A stretch of 64,000 nucleotides of DNA from Microbacterium algeriense (GTDB lineage: Bacteria > Actinomycetota > Actinomycetes > Actinomycetales > Microbacteriaceae): contig NZ_WAAO01000003.1 in the NCBI RefSeq assembly GCF_008868005.1, forward strand, positions 682,001 through 746,000, given 5' to 3'. Position numbers and translations under genes: made by a program. Positions 42,952 through 52,394 of this stretch are shown in pieces. The stretch's first letter is position 1, and every line of letters begins with the position of its first letter. Under the pieces are notes generated by a model. It had not been told where the DNA came from. It did not search any database and saw only the letters and a list, made by a program, of their open reading frames with translations.

Positions 42952-43917
42952 GTGCGAAAGTCCACAGCAAAGATCTTCGCGTCCACCGCATTGGTCGTGA
43001 TCGGGGCACTAGCCCTGAGCGGGTGCGGCGGGCAGTCCTCTGGTGGCGACACCTCTGGATCCGGCGCGAGCGGAGGCGGACTGACCGGTTCGGTGAACAC
43101 CGACGGTTCATCGACCGTCGCCCCGCTGACTGAGGCCGCCGCCGATCTGTTCCGCGACGAGGAGAGCGGCGTGAACGTCTCGGTCGCGACGTCGGGAACC
43201 GGTGGTGGCTTCAAGACGTTCTGCGCCGGTGAAACGGATGTGTCCAACGCGTCACGTCCGATCAAGGACGAGGAGGCCGCCGAGTGCGAGGCCGCTGGCA
43301 TCGAGTACACCGAGATCATCGCCGCCAACGATGGCCTGTCGGTCATCGTGAACCCGGAGAATGACTGGGCGGAGGACTTGACCGTCGAGCAGCTCAACCT
43401 GATCTGGGGTCCCGAAGCGGAAGGCGAGATCACGAACTGGAATCAGGTCGATTCCAGTTTCCCCGACCAGGCCATCACGCTCTTCGGCGCCGGCACCGAC
43501 TCAGGAACGTTCGACTATTTCACCGAGGCGATCAACGGCGAGGACGGTGCGATCCGCACCGACTACAGCCCCTCCGAAGATGACAACATCACCATCCAGG
43601 GTGTCGCCGGAGACGTCGGCGCAATCGGGTTCCTCGGTCTCAGCTACGTTGAGGAGAACGAAGGCGTCATCAAGGCAGTCGCCGTCGACGGCGTCCTGCC
43701 GAGCACCGAGACCGTGCAGGACGGCACCTACACGCCGCTGGGTCGCCCCCTGTTCATCTACGTCAACAACGCTTCGTACGTCGACAAGGAGCAGGTGAAG
43801 TCGTTCATCGACTTCTACGTCGCCAACTCCGCGGAGATCGCTGAGCGTGCACTGTTCGTGCCGCTGACCGAGGAGCAGGTCACCATCGCCACCGACGAGC
43901 TCGCCTCGCTCGGCTGA
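42952..43917 (+). CDS. pstS: Phosphate-binding lipoprotein
   Basis: The 321-residue protein has a lipoprotein signal with Leu-Ser-Gly-Cys, a Gly/Ser linker, and the phosphate-binding fold with Asp-Gly-Ser-Ser-Thr-Val-Ala-Pro and [11 protein letters not shown]. The GTG at 42952 is preceded by AGGAAG; an ATG at 42937 is an alternative. It would deliver phosphate to PstCA. Within an arsenic island, a form selective against arsenate would be useful, but this cannot be read from the sequence. Confidence 0.93.
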   Translation: MRKSTAKIFASTALVVIGALALSGCGGQSSGGDTSGSGASGGGLTGSVNTDGSSTVAPLTEAAADLFRDEESGVNVSVATSGTGGGFKTFCAGETDVSNASRPIKDEEAAECEAAGIEYTEIIAANDGLSVIVNPENDWAEDLTVEQLNLIWGPEAEGEITNWNQVDSSFPDQAITLFGAGTDSGTFDYFTEAINGEDGAIRTDYSPSEDDNITIQGVAGDVGAIGFLGLSYVEENEGVIKAVAVDGVLPSTETVQDGTYTPLGRPLFIYVNNASYVDKEQVKSFIDFYVANSAEIAERALFVPLTEEQVTIATDELASLG

Positions 43918-43931
43918 GCACCGCACTCTCC

Positions 43932-44888
43932 ATGACCGCCATCATTGAACGGCGTGGGGGTCCGGCTTCCGGCCGGGCCCCTGCCCCCGCCAGCAGCTTC
44001 GCCGGCCGCCGCCGCCCCGGCGAGTTCCTCATCAAGCTCGCCCTGCGCCTGGCTGCAGCCGTCACCGTCGTGACGACGGTAGGGATCCTCATCGCGCTGC
44101 TTATCCCGTCGCTGAGCTTCTTCGCCGAGGTCCCGGTCCTGGAGTTCCTGTTCGGCACCCGGTGGGCGCCGCGCTTCGCCGACGCATCGTTCGGCGTGCT
44201 GCCCCTGGTCACCGCGACGTTGTGGACCACGCTCATCGCGCTGCTCGTGGCGGTGCCGTTCGGGCTCGGGGCTGCAACGCTGCTCGCCGAGTACGCCCGC
44301 CCCCGCGTCCGCAAGGTCCTCAAGCCCTTGCTCGAGATCCTCGCTGGCATCCCCACGGTCGTCTACGGATTCTTCGCCCTGCAGTTCGTGCAAGGCACCG
44401 TCCTGCGGGACTGGCTCCACCTTCCGACCGGGGCGTTCAGTGTCCTCGCGGCGGGCCTCGTTATGGGTGTGATGATCATCCCGACGATCGCGTCGATCGC
44501 AGAAGACGCCATGTCCGCTGTCCCGCAGGCGCTCCGCCAGGGCAGCGCCGCGCTCGGAGCGAACCGGATGCAGACCACCCTCCGTGTCGTGTTCCCCGCC
44601 GCCCTGTCCGGGATCGTCGCGGCCGTCGTGCTGGGCATCTCCCGAGCGGTCGGCGAAACCATGATCGTCGCCATCGCCGCCGGCAACCAAGCACAGCTCG
44701 TCACCAACCCGCTCGATCAGGGGCAGACGATGACGGGATTCATCGCCAACGCCGCCCTCGGCGACTCCCGTGTCGGGAGCCTCGAATACAACACGTTGTT
44801 CGCGGTCGGGCTGCTGCTGTTCCTCATCACCCTGCTGATCAACTTCATCAGCATCCGATTCGTCCGCCGCTTCCGGGAGGCCTACTGA
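43932..44888 (+). CDS. pstC: Phosphate ABC permease PstC
   Basis: The 318-residue protein has an Ala/Pro-rich cytosolic head and six membrane helices, with the permease signature Gln-Gly-Ser-Ala-Ala-Leu-Gly-Ala-Asn and the Ile-Leu-Ala-Gly-Ile-Pro-Thr-Val-Val-Tyr-Gly motif of PstC. It starts 14 bases after pstS and touches pstA (TGATG). Confidence 0.93.
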   Translation: MTAIIERRGGPASGRAPAPASSFAGRRRPGEFLIKLALRLAAAVTVVTTVGILIALLIPSLSFFAEVPVLEFLFGTRWAPRFADASFGVLPLVTATLWTTLIALLVAVPFGLGAATLLAEYARPRVRKVLKPLLEILAGIPTVVYGFFALQFVQGTVLRDWLHLPTGAFSVLAAGLVMGVMIIPTIASIAEDAMSAVPQALRQGSAALGANRMQTTLRVVFPAALSGIVAAVVLGISRAVGETMIVAIAAGNQAQLVTNPLDQGQTMTGFIANAALGDSRVGSLEYNTLFAVGLLLFLITLLINFISIRFVRRFREAY

Positions 44889-45802
44889 TGTCCCCCACCT
44901 CGACGACCGCGACGCAACCGTTGCGCGCCTCGGCCCCCATCGCGACCGGCCGCAACGGTGAGATGCGACCGAGCGCACTCGCGTTCCTTGTGCTGCTGTG
45001 GCTCTCCCTGTTCGTCGCATTCGCGGTGCTCATCACACTGCTGATCACGATCTTCCTCACCGGGCAGAACAAGCTCTCCACGGCGCTGCTGTTCAACTTC
45101 CCCTCCGCCGACCCTGACGAGGCCGGAGCCCGGCCCGCCATCCTCGGATCCGTGTGGGCCATCGGTGCGACCGCCGTGATGACACTCCCGCTCGGGATCG
45201 CCGCCGCCGTGCACCTGGAAGAGTTCGCCGACCGGAAGCGGTGGTTCAACCGGTTCATCGAACTCAACGTGCAGAACCTCGCCGCAGTGCCCTCGATCGT
45301 GTACGGGCTGCTCGCGCTCGCCTTCCTCTCGATGCTCGGCGTCACCAACAAAAACATCGTCATCGGCGGGGCGTTCGCCCTGACGCTGCTCATCCTGCCG
45401 GTGATCATCATCGCGACCAGAGAAGCACTGCGCGCGGTCCCGCGAGAGATTCGCGACGGATCCCTCGCACTCGGCGCCACCCAATGGCAGACGACGTGGA
45501 GACAGGTGCTCCCCGCATCCGTTCCCGGGATCGCGACCGGCTCCATCCTCGCGCTCTCCCGCGCACTCGGGGAGGCCGCCCCGCTGCTCGTGCTCGGCGC
45601 GCTGGTGTACATCACCTTCGACCCGAACGGGCTCCTCAGTGGCTACACCACGCTGCCGATCCAGATCTTCAACTGGACCGGCCGCCCGCAAGAAGGGTTC
45701 CACGAACTCGCCGGCGCCACCAGCATCCTGCTGCTCGCCGTCCTCATCCTGATGAACGCTCTCGCGATCTTCATCCGCAACAAGTTCCAGAAACGGTGGT
45801 AA
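44888..45802 (+). CDS. pstA: Phosphate ABC permease PstA
   Basis: The 304-residue protein has six membrane helices and the PstA motif Ala-Val-Pro-Ser-Ile-Val-Tyr-Gly-Leu plus the permease loop Asp-Gly-Ser-Leu-Ala-Leu-Gly-Ala-Thr. The ATG at 44888 overlaps the pstC stop; the frame extends upstream only within pstC. It ends two bases before the pstB start region. Confidence 0.93.
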   Translation: MSPTSTTATQPLRASAPIATGRNGEMRPSALAFLVLLWLSLFVAFAVLITLLITIFLTGQNKLSTALLFNFPSADPDEAGARPAILGSVWAIGATAVMTLPLGIAAAVHLEEFADRKRWFNRFIELNVQNLAAVPSIVYGLLALAFLSMLGVTNKNIVIGGAFALTLLILPVIIIATREALRAVPREIRDGSLALGATQWQTTWRQVLPASVPGIATGSILALSRALGEAAPLLVLGALVYITFDPNGLLSGYTTLPIQIFNWTGRPQEGFHELAGATSILLLAVLILMNALAIFIRNKFQKRW

Positions 45803-45804
45803 CC

Positions 45805-46668
45805 ATGAGCACTCCCACAGGCAGCGCCGCGACAGCGACGCACACGAACTTCCATGCCGCAGAAACACGACGGCTCGCCGCCACCCCCAGTGGCCTGATC
45901 CGCTGCGAAGACGTCAATGTGTACTACGGCGACTTCCGGGCCGTGACCGGCGTCAACCTCGAGTTCGGGCGTAACGAGATCACCGCGCTAATCGGACCCT
46001 CCGGCTGCGGAAAATCAACGCTGTTGCGCTCCCTGAACCGTATGAACGACCTCGTCGATGGTGCCCGCGTGGAGGGCACCGTCCTCTTCCAAGACGAGGA
46101 CATCTATGCCAAGGCCGTGGATCCGATCGAGGTTCGTCGGCGGATCGGCATGGTGTTCCAAAAGCCCAACCCGTTCCCGAAATCGATCTACGACAACATC
46201 GCCTACGGCCCCCGGGTCACCGGGATGAAAGTCGACAACATGGACGACCTCGTCGAAGAGGCACTGACCCGCTCCGCGCTCTGGGGCGAGGTGAGGGACA
46301 AGCTCAAACAATCCGCGTTCGGTCTCTCCGGTGGTCAACAGCAGCGCCTGTGCATCGCGCGGACGATCGCCGTGCAACCCGACGTGATCCTGATGGACGA
46401 GCCCTGCTCCGCCCTTGACCCGATCGCCACGTCTCGGATCGAAGACCTCATGCACGAGCTCCGCAAGGACTACACGATCATCATCGTCACCCACAACATG
46501 CAGCAGGCAGCACGCGTGGCCGATCGCACCGCATTCTTCACCGCCCTCGCCGACGAAAGCACCGGTGACCGCACCGGCGTGCTCGTCGAGTACGACCTCA
46601 CCCGCAACATCTTCGAGCAGCCGCAAGACCAGCGCACGGAGGACTACATCAGCGGACGATTCGGATGA
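45805..46668 (+). CDS. pstB: Phosphate ABC transporter ATPase
   Basis: The 287-residue protein has a Walker A motif Gly-Pro-Ser-Gly-Cys-Gly-Lys-Ser-Thr, the PstB motif [10 protein letters not shown], the signature Leu-Ser-Gly-Gly-Gln-Gln-Gln-Arg and a Walker B motif with Met-Asp-Glu-Pro-Cys-Ser-Ala-Leu-Asp. The first 32 residues are a non-conserved tail. It completes the importer and overlaps the regulator gene by four bases. Confidence 0.94.
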   Translation: MSTPTGSAATATHTNFHAAETRRLAATPSGLIRCEDVNVYYGDFRAVTGVNLEFGRNEITALIGPSGCGKSTLLRSLNRMNDLVDGARVEGTVLFQDEDIYAKAVDPIEVRRRIGMVFQKPNPFPKSIYDNIAYGPRVTGMKVDNMDDLVEEALTRSALWGEVRDKLKQSAFGLSGGQQQRLCIARTIAVQPDVILMDEPCSALDPIATSRIEDLMHELRKDYTIIIVTHNMQQAARVADRTAFFTALADESTGDRTGVLVEYDLTRNIFEQPQDQRTEDYISGRFG

Positions 46669-47351
46669 CCTCCCCGTCTGGTGGTGACCCGCGGTTCGTT
46701 CTGCACGGACGCAGTTCGGAGATCCTTCGTGGAAGCTTCGCTGAGTTCAGGCATGCAGGCGTCCCGATAGCGGTGCACGCTGAGATCGTCGATGCGCTGG
46801 CAGACTTGGCCCACGACTACGAGGCGTCGCTCGTCCTCGCCGGCGGGGAGTCAGTTGACCGGCTGGCGGCCATCGTGCAGATCGCCGAGCCGGTGTGCGG
46901 AGGACCGATCTTCTTCGGGGTGAGCGAAGACACGGAGACGTCGATGATTGAAGCCGCGATGCGGGCAGGAATGCGTGGCACCATCCGCCTCCCCATCACC
47001 CCCGACCGATTGCGTGAATTGGCCCGCTTGCACCCACGGACAGGGCCGCTGGACCGCACCCTCCGATTCGGGGAACTGACCCTCGACATCACGCACCGCA
47101 GCCTCCGTTGGCAGAAGCATGCGCTGTTGCTTCCTCCGCGCGAATTCGAACTCCTGCATCAGATCATGCGCGCGTACCCGGAGAGCGTGAGCATTGACAC
47201 ACTCGCCCTCGCCTTCGGCTCCGACCTTGAGGATCCGCACGCCTCTGTTCGCGTCGCCATGACGAAGCTGCGCGCACGGCTGGCGACTTTCGCCCCCGCA
47301 CAAGCCCTCATCGAGACGGTGCGAGTCGCCGGCTACCGGCTCGCGTCCTGA
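46665..47351 (+). CDS. OmpR-type winged-helix regulator with degenerate receiver
   Basis: The 228-residue protein has a C-terminal winged helix (residues 132-228) of the OmpR/PhoB type, with Pro-Pro-Arg-Glu-Phe-Glu-Leu-Leu and Arg-Val-Ala-Gly-Tyr-Arg-Leu. The first 120 residues have the length of a receiver domain but no clear acidic pocket or phospho-acceptor Asp. No sensor kinase is adjacent. It overlaps pstB and probably regulates the pst genes. Its 3' end overlaps the convergent HTH-ArsC gene by 19 bases. Confidence 0.82.
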   Translation: MTSPSGGDPRFVLHGRSSEILRGSFAEFRHAGVPIAVHAEIVDALADLAHDYEASLVLAGGESVDRLAAIVQIAEPVCGGPIFFGVSEDTETSMIEAAMRAGMRGTIRLPITPDRLRELARLHPRTGPLDRTLRFGELTLDITHRSLRWQKHALLLPPREFELLHQIMRAYPESVSIDTLALAFGSDLEDPHASVRVAMTKLRARLATFAPAQALIETVRVAGYRLAS

Positions 47352-48289
47352 GGCTCCACTTTGAGCTCGACCAGGAGTTGTAGCACCCGGGCGCGAATGT
47401 CGTCTCGAACGCCACGAAGACCGTCTTGGTCGAGCTCCAACGGATCCGGTAGATCCCACTCCATGTAGCGGCGCCCAGGGAAGACGGGGCACGCATCCCC
47501 ACACCCCATCGTGATGACGTAGTCGGCGGCACGCACCACTTCATCGGTCAGCGGTTTCGGGAACTCTCCCCACAGCTCCACGCCCACTTCCTCGAGCGCA
47601 GCGGCAACACGAGGGTGTGCACCCTCCGCCGGTGAGGAACCTGCGGTACGCACGTGCACCCGGCCGCCCGAAAGATGACGTAGCAGGGCTCCAGCCATCT
47701 GCGACCGCCCCGCGTTCTGAACGCACACAAACAGGACCTCAGGAGTGTCACGGAGAACCAGGCCCTGACTAGTCGCCAGTGCGTCCAAGCGGTCGGCCGC
47801 GTACCGAGCGGTCATCGTCAACAGGTGCTCACGCACTCGCGTTCGCTGGCTCAGCAACAGGTAGCTTTGGGCGACATAACCGGCCACTGTCTCGCGGCTG
47901 AAGGTTGAACTGAATCTGTAAGAGAGGTCGTCAACGACGGTGGCCACAGCGCGTGGGAGAGCCGTGACGGGAGCCTCGGGGGTTGTCGGCTCAATCGACT
48001 CACTCAACAGCAGTCTCCCGAAACGGACCCAGGCATCGACGGTCGGCACCCAGACATCGTCATCGCTGCGGATGAGATCGACGAGCTCCAGCGAGTGGAT
48101 TGCTTGCTCGACGACCGAGAGATCGGCATTCAGCACAACCGCTATGTCCGGCGCTTTGATACCGGAAGCAAGCACGCTGAGAACACGGAGCGTGTCGGGG
48201 TTACCGAGAACCGACACTTGACCTGCGCGCTCCCGGGCAGCACGCTCGCCGAGAGGGCTTCCCACTCGGTGCTGCGACTCCTCGCTCAC
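47333..48289 (-). CDS. HTH-ArsC fusion protein
   Basis: The 318-residue protein has three parts. Residues 25-90 look like a winged helix without the Cys-x-Cys metal site (Leu-Gly-Asn-Pro-Asp-Thr-Leu-Arg-Val-Leu). Residues 110-175 form a three-helix segment. Residues 185-318 form an arsenate reductase with Cys-Val-Gln-Asn-Ala-Gly-Arg and Met-Gly-Cys-Gly-Asp-Ala-Cys-Pro. The build repeats that of the fusion at 22.9-23.8 kb, with a diverged head. It is preceded by, and coupled (ATGA) to, another ArsR gene, which may supply the missing DNA-binding partner. Confidence 0.88.
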   Translation of the reverse strand: MSEESQHRVGSPLGERAARERAGQVSVLGNPDTLRVLSVLASGIKAPDIAVVLNADLSVVEQAIHSLELVDLIRSDDDVWVPTVDAWVRFGRLLLSESIEPTTPEAPVTALPRAVATVVDDLSYRFSSTFSRETVAGYVAQSYLLLSQRTRVREHLLTMTARYAADRLDALATSQGLVLRDTPEVLFVCVQNAGRSQMAGALLRHLSGGRVHVRTAGSSPAEGAHPRVAAALEEVGVELWGEFPKPLTDEVVRAADYVITMGCGDACPVFPGRRYMEWDLPDPLELDQDGLRGVRDDIRARVLQLLVELKVEPQDASR

Positions 48290-48603
48290 CGCAGAAAATC
48301 CTCAACGGCGCTGCGGCGCGTCGGGTGCACGGAGAGCCAGCCGAGCTTGCCGTCCTGCTCACGTGCCAGGAACCCGTCGTCCAAGAGAATGCGGACGTGA
48401 TGGGTCACTGTCGGCTGCCGCAGCCCCAGCGCCTCCGTCAGTTGACCTACGGTCGCCCGTTCATCAGCCGAGCCCAGCACGATACTCAAAATCTGGAGAC
48501 GAGTCGGATCAGCGACCGCCCTCAGCGTCCGCGCCAGCTCTTCGGCCGCACCACGATTGAGCGCAGCTCCGACCCGAGGCTTCGGTGCAGGCTGAGCGGT
48601 CAT
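48286..48603 (-). CDS. ArsR-family regulator without the Cys-x-Cys site
   Basis: The 105-residue winged-helix protein has Val-Ala-Asp-Pro-Thr-Arg-Leu-Gln-Ile-Leu and the recognition helix Arg-Gln-Pro-Thr-Val-Thr-His-His. The usual Glu-x-Cys-x-Cys is replaced by Arg-Ala-Thr-Val, so arsenite sensing, if any, must use other residues; the protein has no cysteine. It is the first gene of a two-gene unit with the HTH-ArsC fusion. It could be the protein that binds the ATAGA/TCTAT repeats before pstS, which is speculative. Confidence 0.85.
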   Translation of the reverse strand: MTAQPAPKPRVGAALNRGAAEELARTLRAVADPTRLQILSIVLGSADERATVGQLTEALGLRQPTVTHHVRILLDDGFLAREQDGKLGWLSVHPTRRSAVEDFLR

Positions 48604-48679
48604 GCCAGGATTCTAGTTGCCGAACCTTGCGACCCCCTCAGACGTGCCGGTGCTCGAAACGTGCGGGACTGAGACGCGA

Positions 48680-51412
48680 CTACTTCGCGAACATGTCGCC
48701 GCGAAGCTTCGACGCGGCGTGCAACCGAAGTAGCTCGATACTGAGGGCTGCGCTTGCCGGACTGCTCTGCGACAAGCTCTTCGCAGCAGCTGCAAGGGCG
48801 GGACGAGCGGCATCCCGCTCAAGAGCAATCAGCATGTCGACCGAGACTCCGAGCGAACGTCCCCGCCAGACAGCACCAGGCGTCTGCAGTTGCTCGACAA
48901 GGAGGAGGACCTCCGCCGTCGGGTTGGATGCCCGGGCGAGAGCGCGTGCGAGGATCGCCGCATCAGCGTGGATCGGTCCGGGTTCGGGTCTGATGTATTT
49001 CCGCCCCTCGGTCAAGGTCGTTCGTGCCTGCTTGGCGAGATCTGACATACCGGCACTATTGTCGCTCAATGCGCGGGTGGCGAGGTTTGCAGGGTTCTCG
49101 CGGCTGAGCTCGTGCAGGGCTTCAAGCACGATGGCCTGCTCTCGCTCGCCTTGCTCCAACGCAGTCGCCAGAAGGTTCGCAACGCCGGCCGGCATGCCAT
49201 CAGCGAGATCTGCGAATTGGTTCACAGCGGCGCTGAGGAGTTTGCGTCGTGTCGCCGGGAACTCGATCCCGAAGTTGTCGAGGTAGAGGTCGCCGGCGAG
49301 GCTCGCGCCGAGGGCTGTGATCGGCGACTCGGCGGCTTGAGTGTCGTATTGAACGACGATGTTGATGAGGTCATCGATGAGGTGCTCTCGACGCTTCAGC
49401 AGGCGGCCCGCCGCGAGCAGCCACGTGTTGCGCCAGTGACTTGATGGAACGAGTTCGCGCAGGTTCTGCAAGACGACCTGTTCGTCACCATCGGTGATCG
49501 CGCGAGCCGCCATGTATTCCTGCAGCGATCGCACCTCGAACTCATACTTCGATGTCTTCGGGGAGACGAGCATGACCAGTCGCTCCGTCGACAGTTTGAG
49601 GAGAGTCGTCGCGATCGACTCCGATTCACTCTCTTCGAACCCAGCCGCGCTCAGCCGGCGGCATAGGATACGGGAGATCTCGGCTTTCGTGAGGATAGCG
49701 TCCGAGTTACCTGGTCGCTCAGTTCTTGCTTGCAGCTTGAGCCCGGCCTGTTCGTGAAGATGGTCGATGTGTGGGCGCAGCGACTTCAGTTCCGTGAAGG
49801 CTTCACTTTTCGCCAGTTCACGGTCGTAGACGACGCGATAGTACCGGTCGAACAGCTCGAATCGATCCGTCGGAAGGTCGACTGCTTCTTCAGCGAGAGC
49901 AGTCATGATCGTCACCTGCAACGGTGTGGTCATCAGTCGTTGCGTCACTCGTTCATGGACGGCCGTGATGAGCCTTTGTGCAACCTGCTCGGCGAGGTCC
50001 GGATCGTCGACCGCCCGCAACGCGGTGAGTGCTTCCGAGTAGCTAATCGCTTCTGTCTCGGTGAGTTCAGACAGGATGATCTGCGTGCAGGGAAACGCAT
50101 CGTCGAACTCCCGCCGGTATCCCTGTGGGCGTGTTGTGGCGACGAAGAGCACGTCCGCCTTCTCAGAGCTGAGCTCGCTCACTAGCGCTGTGACGGCCTC
50201 GATGAGCCGGCTGCGGATCTTCGCGTCAGGCACCTCGTCAAGGCCGTCGAGCACGAGGCATGACGGCCAGGTGCGCAACCAGTCCAGCAACGCCCCTGGG
50301 TCCGACTTCTTCCCCCGAATCAGGATGGAATCTGCAATGTAGGTGAGCAATGAAAACGTCGACGGGGAGGATGCGATTGCGGCCCCCGCCTTTGCCAGCT
50401 CGATCACGAACGGCCACCGACGTTTCTGCGGGTTCGGGATTCCCGCCTTTCTGAGCCGTGCGTCGAGGCCATCGAAGGCGAGCTGCGCCCTCTCGCCGTA
50501 CTCCGCGACGTTTGTGTCAGCGAGGAAGGCGACACGATACGTGTGGGCGATCACTTGGGCGATCGTGCTCTTGCCCTGACCTGGGCCTCCAACGATGACC
50601 ACCCCGCGAGGCCCCCGCCCTGAGACGGTCGACAAGTGGAGGTCTCCGATTTGCACCGTCTCGGCCGCGGTCATCAACCGCAGGTGGCCCTCCTCGCCCG
50701 CGCGCGCCTCCGCAGTGAACGGCAAATCGATAGCGATGTCCGCGAGCCTCACCTTCGACGCGTCGTTGTACCCCGCGTCGCCCGTTCGAACCCATTGCCT
50801 GTTGATGAGCTCGGCGACTGCATGCCCAGCAAGCCGGTCCACCTCGAGAGCTGTCTTTTCCGGGAGCAGTTCGGCGACTTGCGCAAGAAAGTCGCCGGTG
50901 ACGATCTGCTCCAGGTATCGCTGTCGAATGGACGTGTGGGTGTCGAGCATGACGCGAATCTCGTCGTAGTCCCACACGTACCACCCACGCAGCCCCAAAT
51001 CTTCCGCGTTGGCTGCAAGAAGCTGGTCGAACTGGTCGCGGCCGCCCGTGTCTTTGGTCCCCGTCAGCACAACGTTGGTGGAGAACAGCAGGTACTCCGG
51101 CGTCTTCTCGCCGACCCTCCTCTTTACGAGCCAACCACGCAGCTCGGAGCGGACCTCGTCAAGGAACCAACGCCAGTCAGCCGTCGTCGATACAGGCTTC
51201 TCGTTGTACTTCATTTGAATGACGCCGTAGCCATCCCACTTCGCGCCCGCCCCGACCGGGAAGTCGACGCGGCCGTCGAACGTGGCGTCGCGCTGCGCGT
51301 CGCGACCTGACCCAAACGGCCGGACACCATTGCCCAGCTCAGCCTTTGCAAGCGCTTGGAGCATGTGCTCGAACTGCTGCCAGCCCATTCGGTTGAGGTT
51401 GTAGTGGCCCAC
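48680..51412 (-). CDS. Restriction-endonuclease-NACHT ATPase, probable antiphage protein
   Basis: The 910-residue protein starts with an Mrr-like nuclease domain (Asn-Leu-Asn-Arg-Met-Gly-Trp-Gln-Gln-Phe-Glu, Gly34-Ser-Gly-Arg-Asp38 and Gln66-Met-Lys68). Next is a STAND/NACHT ATPase with a Walker A motif Gly275-Gly-Pro-Gly-Gln-Gly-Lys-Ser-Thr and a Walker B motif Leu-Val-Leu-Asp-Gly-Leu-Asp-Glu (386-393). The C-terminal 400 residues are helical repeats suited to sensing. Bacterial NACHT proteins of this build protect against phages by activating the N-terminal effector. I chose the GTG at 51412, with GGAGG six bases upstream; a TTG at 51430 is less likely. Confidence 0.87.
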   Translation of the reverse strand: MGHYNLNRMGWQQFEHMLQALAKAELGNGVRPFGSGRDAQRDATFDGRVDFPVGAGAKWDGYGVIQMKYNEKPVSTTADWRWFLDEVRSELRGWLVKRRVGEKTPEYLLFSTNVVLTGTKDTGGRDQFDQLLAANAEDLGLRGWYVWDYDEIRVMLDTHTSIRQRYLEQIVTGDFLAQVAELLPEKTALEVDRLAGHAVAELINRQWVRTGDAGYNDASKVRLADIAIDLPFTAEARAGEEGHLRLMTAAETVQIGDLHLSTVSGRGPRGVVIVGGPGQGKSTIAQVIAHTYRVAFLADTNVAEYGERAQLAFDGLDARLRKAGIPNPQKRRWPFVIELAKAGAAIASSPSTFSLLTYIADSILIRGKKSDPGALLDWLRTWPSCLVLDGLDEVPDAKIRSRLIEAVTALVSELSSEKADVLFVATTRPQGYRREFDDAFPCTQIILSELTETEAISYSEALTALRAVDDPDLAEQVAQRLITAVHERVTQRLMTTPLQVTIMTALAEEAVDLPTDRFELFDRYYRVVYDRELAKSEAFTELKSLRPHIDHLHEQAGLKLQARTERPGNSDAILTKAEISRILCRRLSAAGFEESESESIATTLLKLSTERLVMLVSPKTSKYEFEVRSLQEYMAARAITDGDEQVVLQNLRELVPSSHWRNTWLLAAGRLLKRREHLIDDLINIVVQYDTQAAESPITALGASLAGDLYLDNFGIEFPATRRKLLSAAVNQFADLADGMPAGVANLLATALEQGEREQAIVLEALHELSRENPANLATRALSDNSAGMSDLAKQARTTLTEGRKYIRPEPGPIHADAAILARALARASNPTAEVLLLVEQLQTPGAVWRGRSLGVSVDMLIALERDAARPALAAAAKSLSQSSPASAALSIELLRLHAASKLRGDMFAK

Positions 51413-51692
51413 AGAGTCCCTCCGGGTCAACGTCGACGCCTATGAGGCGCATTAGAGACATTCTGTACCAGTGCTGCTGCCTATCCGGCTGAACCGGCGA
51501 GCGAACGCGTTCGACCGTACGGGGTTCTCCCGGCGACGAGAAACGATCCCAATCCGATCACCAGCGCGCACATTTGAGCCGAGTAGGGCGAGGCCTGAGC
51601 TCCGCCCGCCTGCCATTGAACCGATCGGATCCTCGACGTCAATGCCCAGGGAACCCTCCCCTTCCGGTGAAGGCTCATCTACGCTGTCGCAC

Positions 51693-52343
51693 ATGGATGA
51701 AACCGATGGCCAGCCACGGCCCCGCCCTTGGCAAGCACAGCCATCCACCGATGTGATCGCGGCGTTCACTGACGCCGTCGCTCGGTTGAACGCCGACGGG
51801 GACTTCATCGTTCGAGCGCTGACTGACCAGCTGCTCGCAGAGCGACCGATCGCGGACCAGGAAGAGCTGACGCCGCAGGAGATCAGCTATCTCACCCGGT
51901 CCAAGGCCTTCACGCCCGAGTCGTTCGAGAAGACATCGACTCGGGTTGCTCGCGGCGGTCTTCTGGCGAGCGAAGCGAGCACCCTTCTGACGGGCGTGCT
52001 TCAAACCATGTCCGCGTCCGCAGCCGCTGCCTTCTTGAGTATGGACGAGGACTCGCTCTTCGCCGCCGCCGATCGTGGCGAGTTGTACGCCGTCGATGTT
52101 GCCCACTCCAGACGGTTTCCGTCGTGGCAGTTCAGTCTCTCGTCGCCAGGAAAAATCCTGCCGCACCTGACCGAGATCATCGACATTGTGAAAGACAAAG
52201 GATGGGTGTCGGTATCGGCTCTCATGGCGACGCCCCAGTCGATCATGGTCACCGACGGGCACCAGAGCCCTGTGGAATGGTTCAGGCGCGGCGGCGACGC
52301 GGAGACCCTGGCTCGGATCATCGAGGCTCAGAAGTGGCGATAG
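51693..52343 (+). CDS. Orphan antitoxin-like DNA-binding protein
   Basis: The 216-residue protein is related along its length to the putative RES antitoxin at 56412: both have a Leu-Thr-x-Gln-Glu-x-x-x-Leu stretch followed by Phe-Thr-Pro-Glu, a helix-turn-helix-like part, and Arg-x-Phe/Tyr-Pro-x-Trp-Gln-Phe. No toxin follows it; the next gene is the large protein on the other strand. It may silence the neighbouring defence genes or the RES toxin. The roughly 280 bases between it and the NACHT gene contain no other gene I can support. Confidence 0.7.
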   Translation: MDETDGQPRPRPWQAQPSTDVIAAFTDAVARLNADGDFIVRALTDQLLAERPIADQEELTPQEISYLTRSKAFTPESFEKTSTRVARGGLLASEASTLLTGVLQTMSASAAAAFLSMDEDSLFAAADRGELYAVDVAHSRRFPSWQFSLSSPGKILPHLTEIIDIVKDKGWVSVSALMATPQSIMVTDGHQSPVEWFRRGGDAETLARIIEAQKWR

Positions 52344-52394
52344 AGCTCCTGCTGGGGACGTGAATTCGTGCGCGCCGCCGCTCTCGCATGTCAC

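Noticed and set aside
51661..51671. CTTCCGGTGAA as a transposon end or TnsB site
   Set aside because: A single short match without a second copy or the full GGTGAACA terminus; expected by chance in high-GC DNA.
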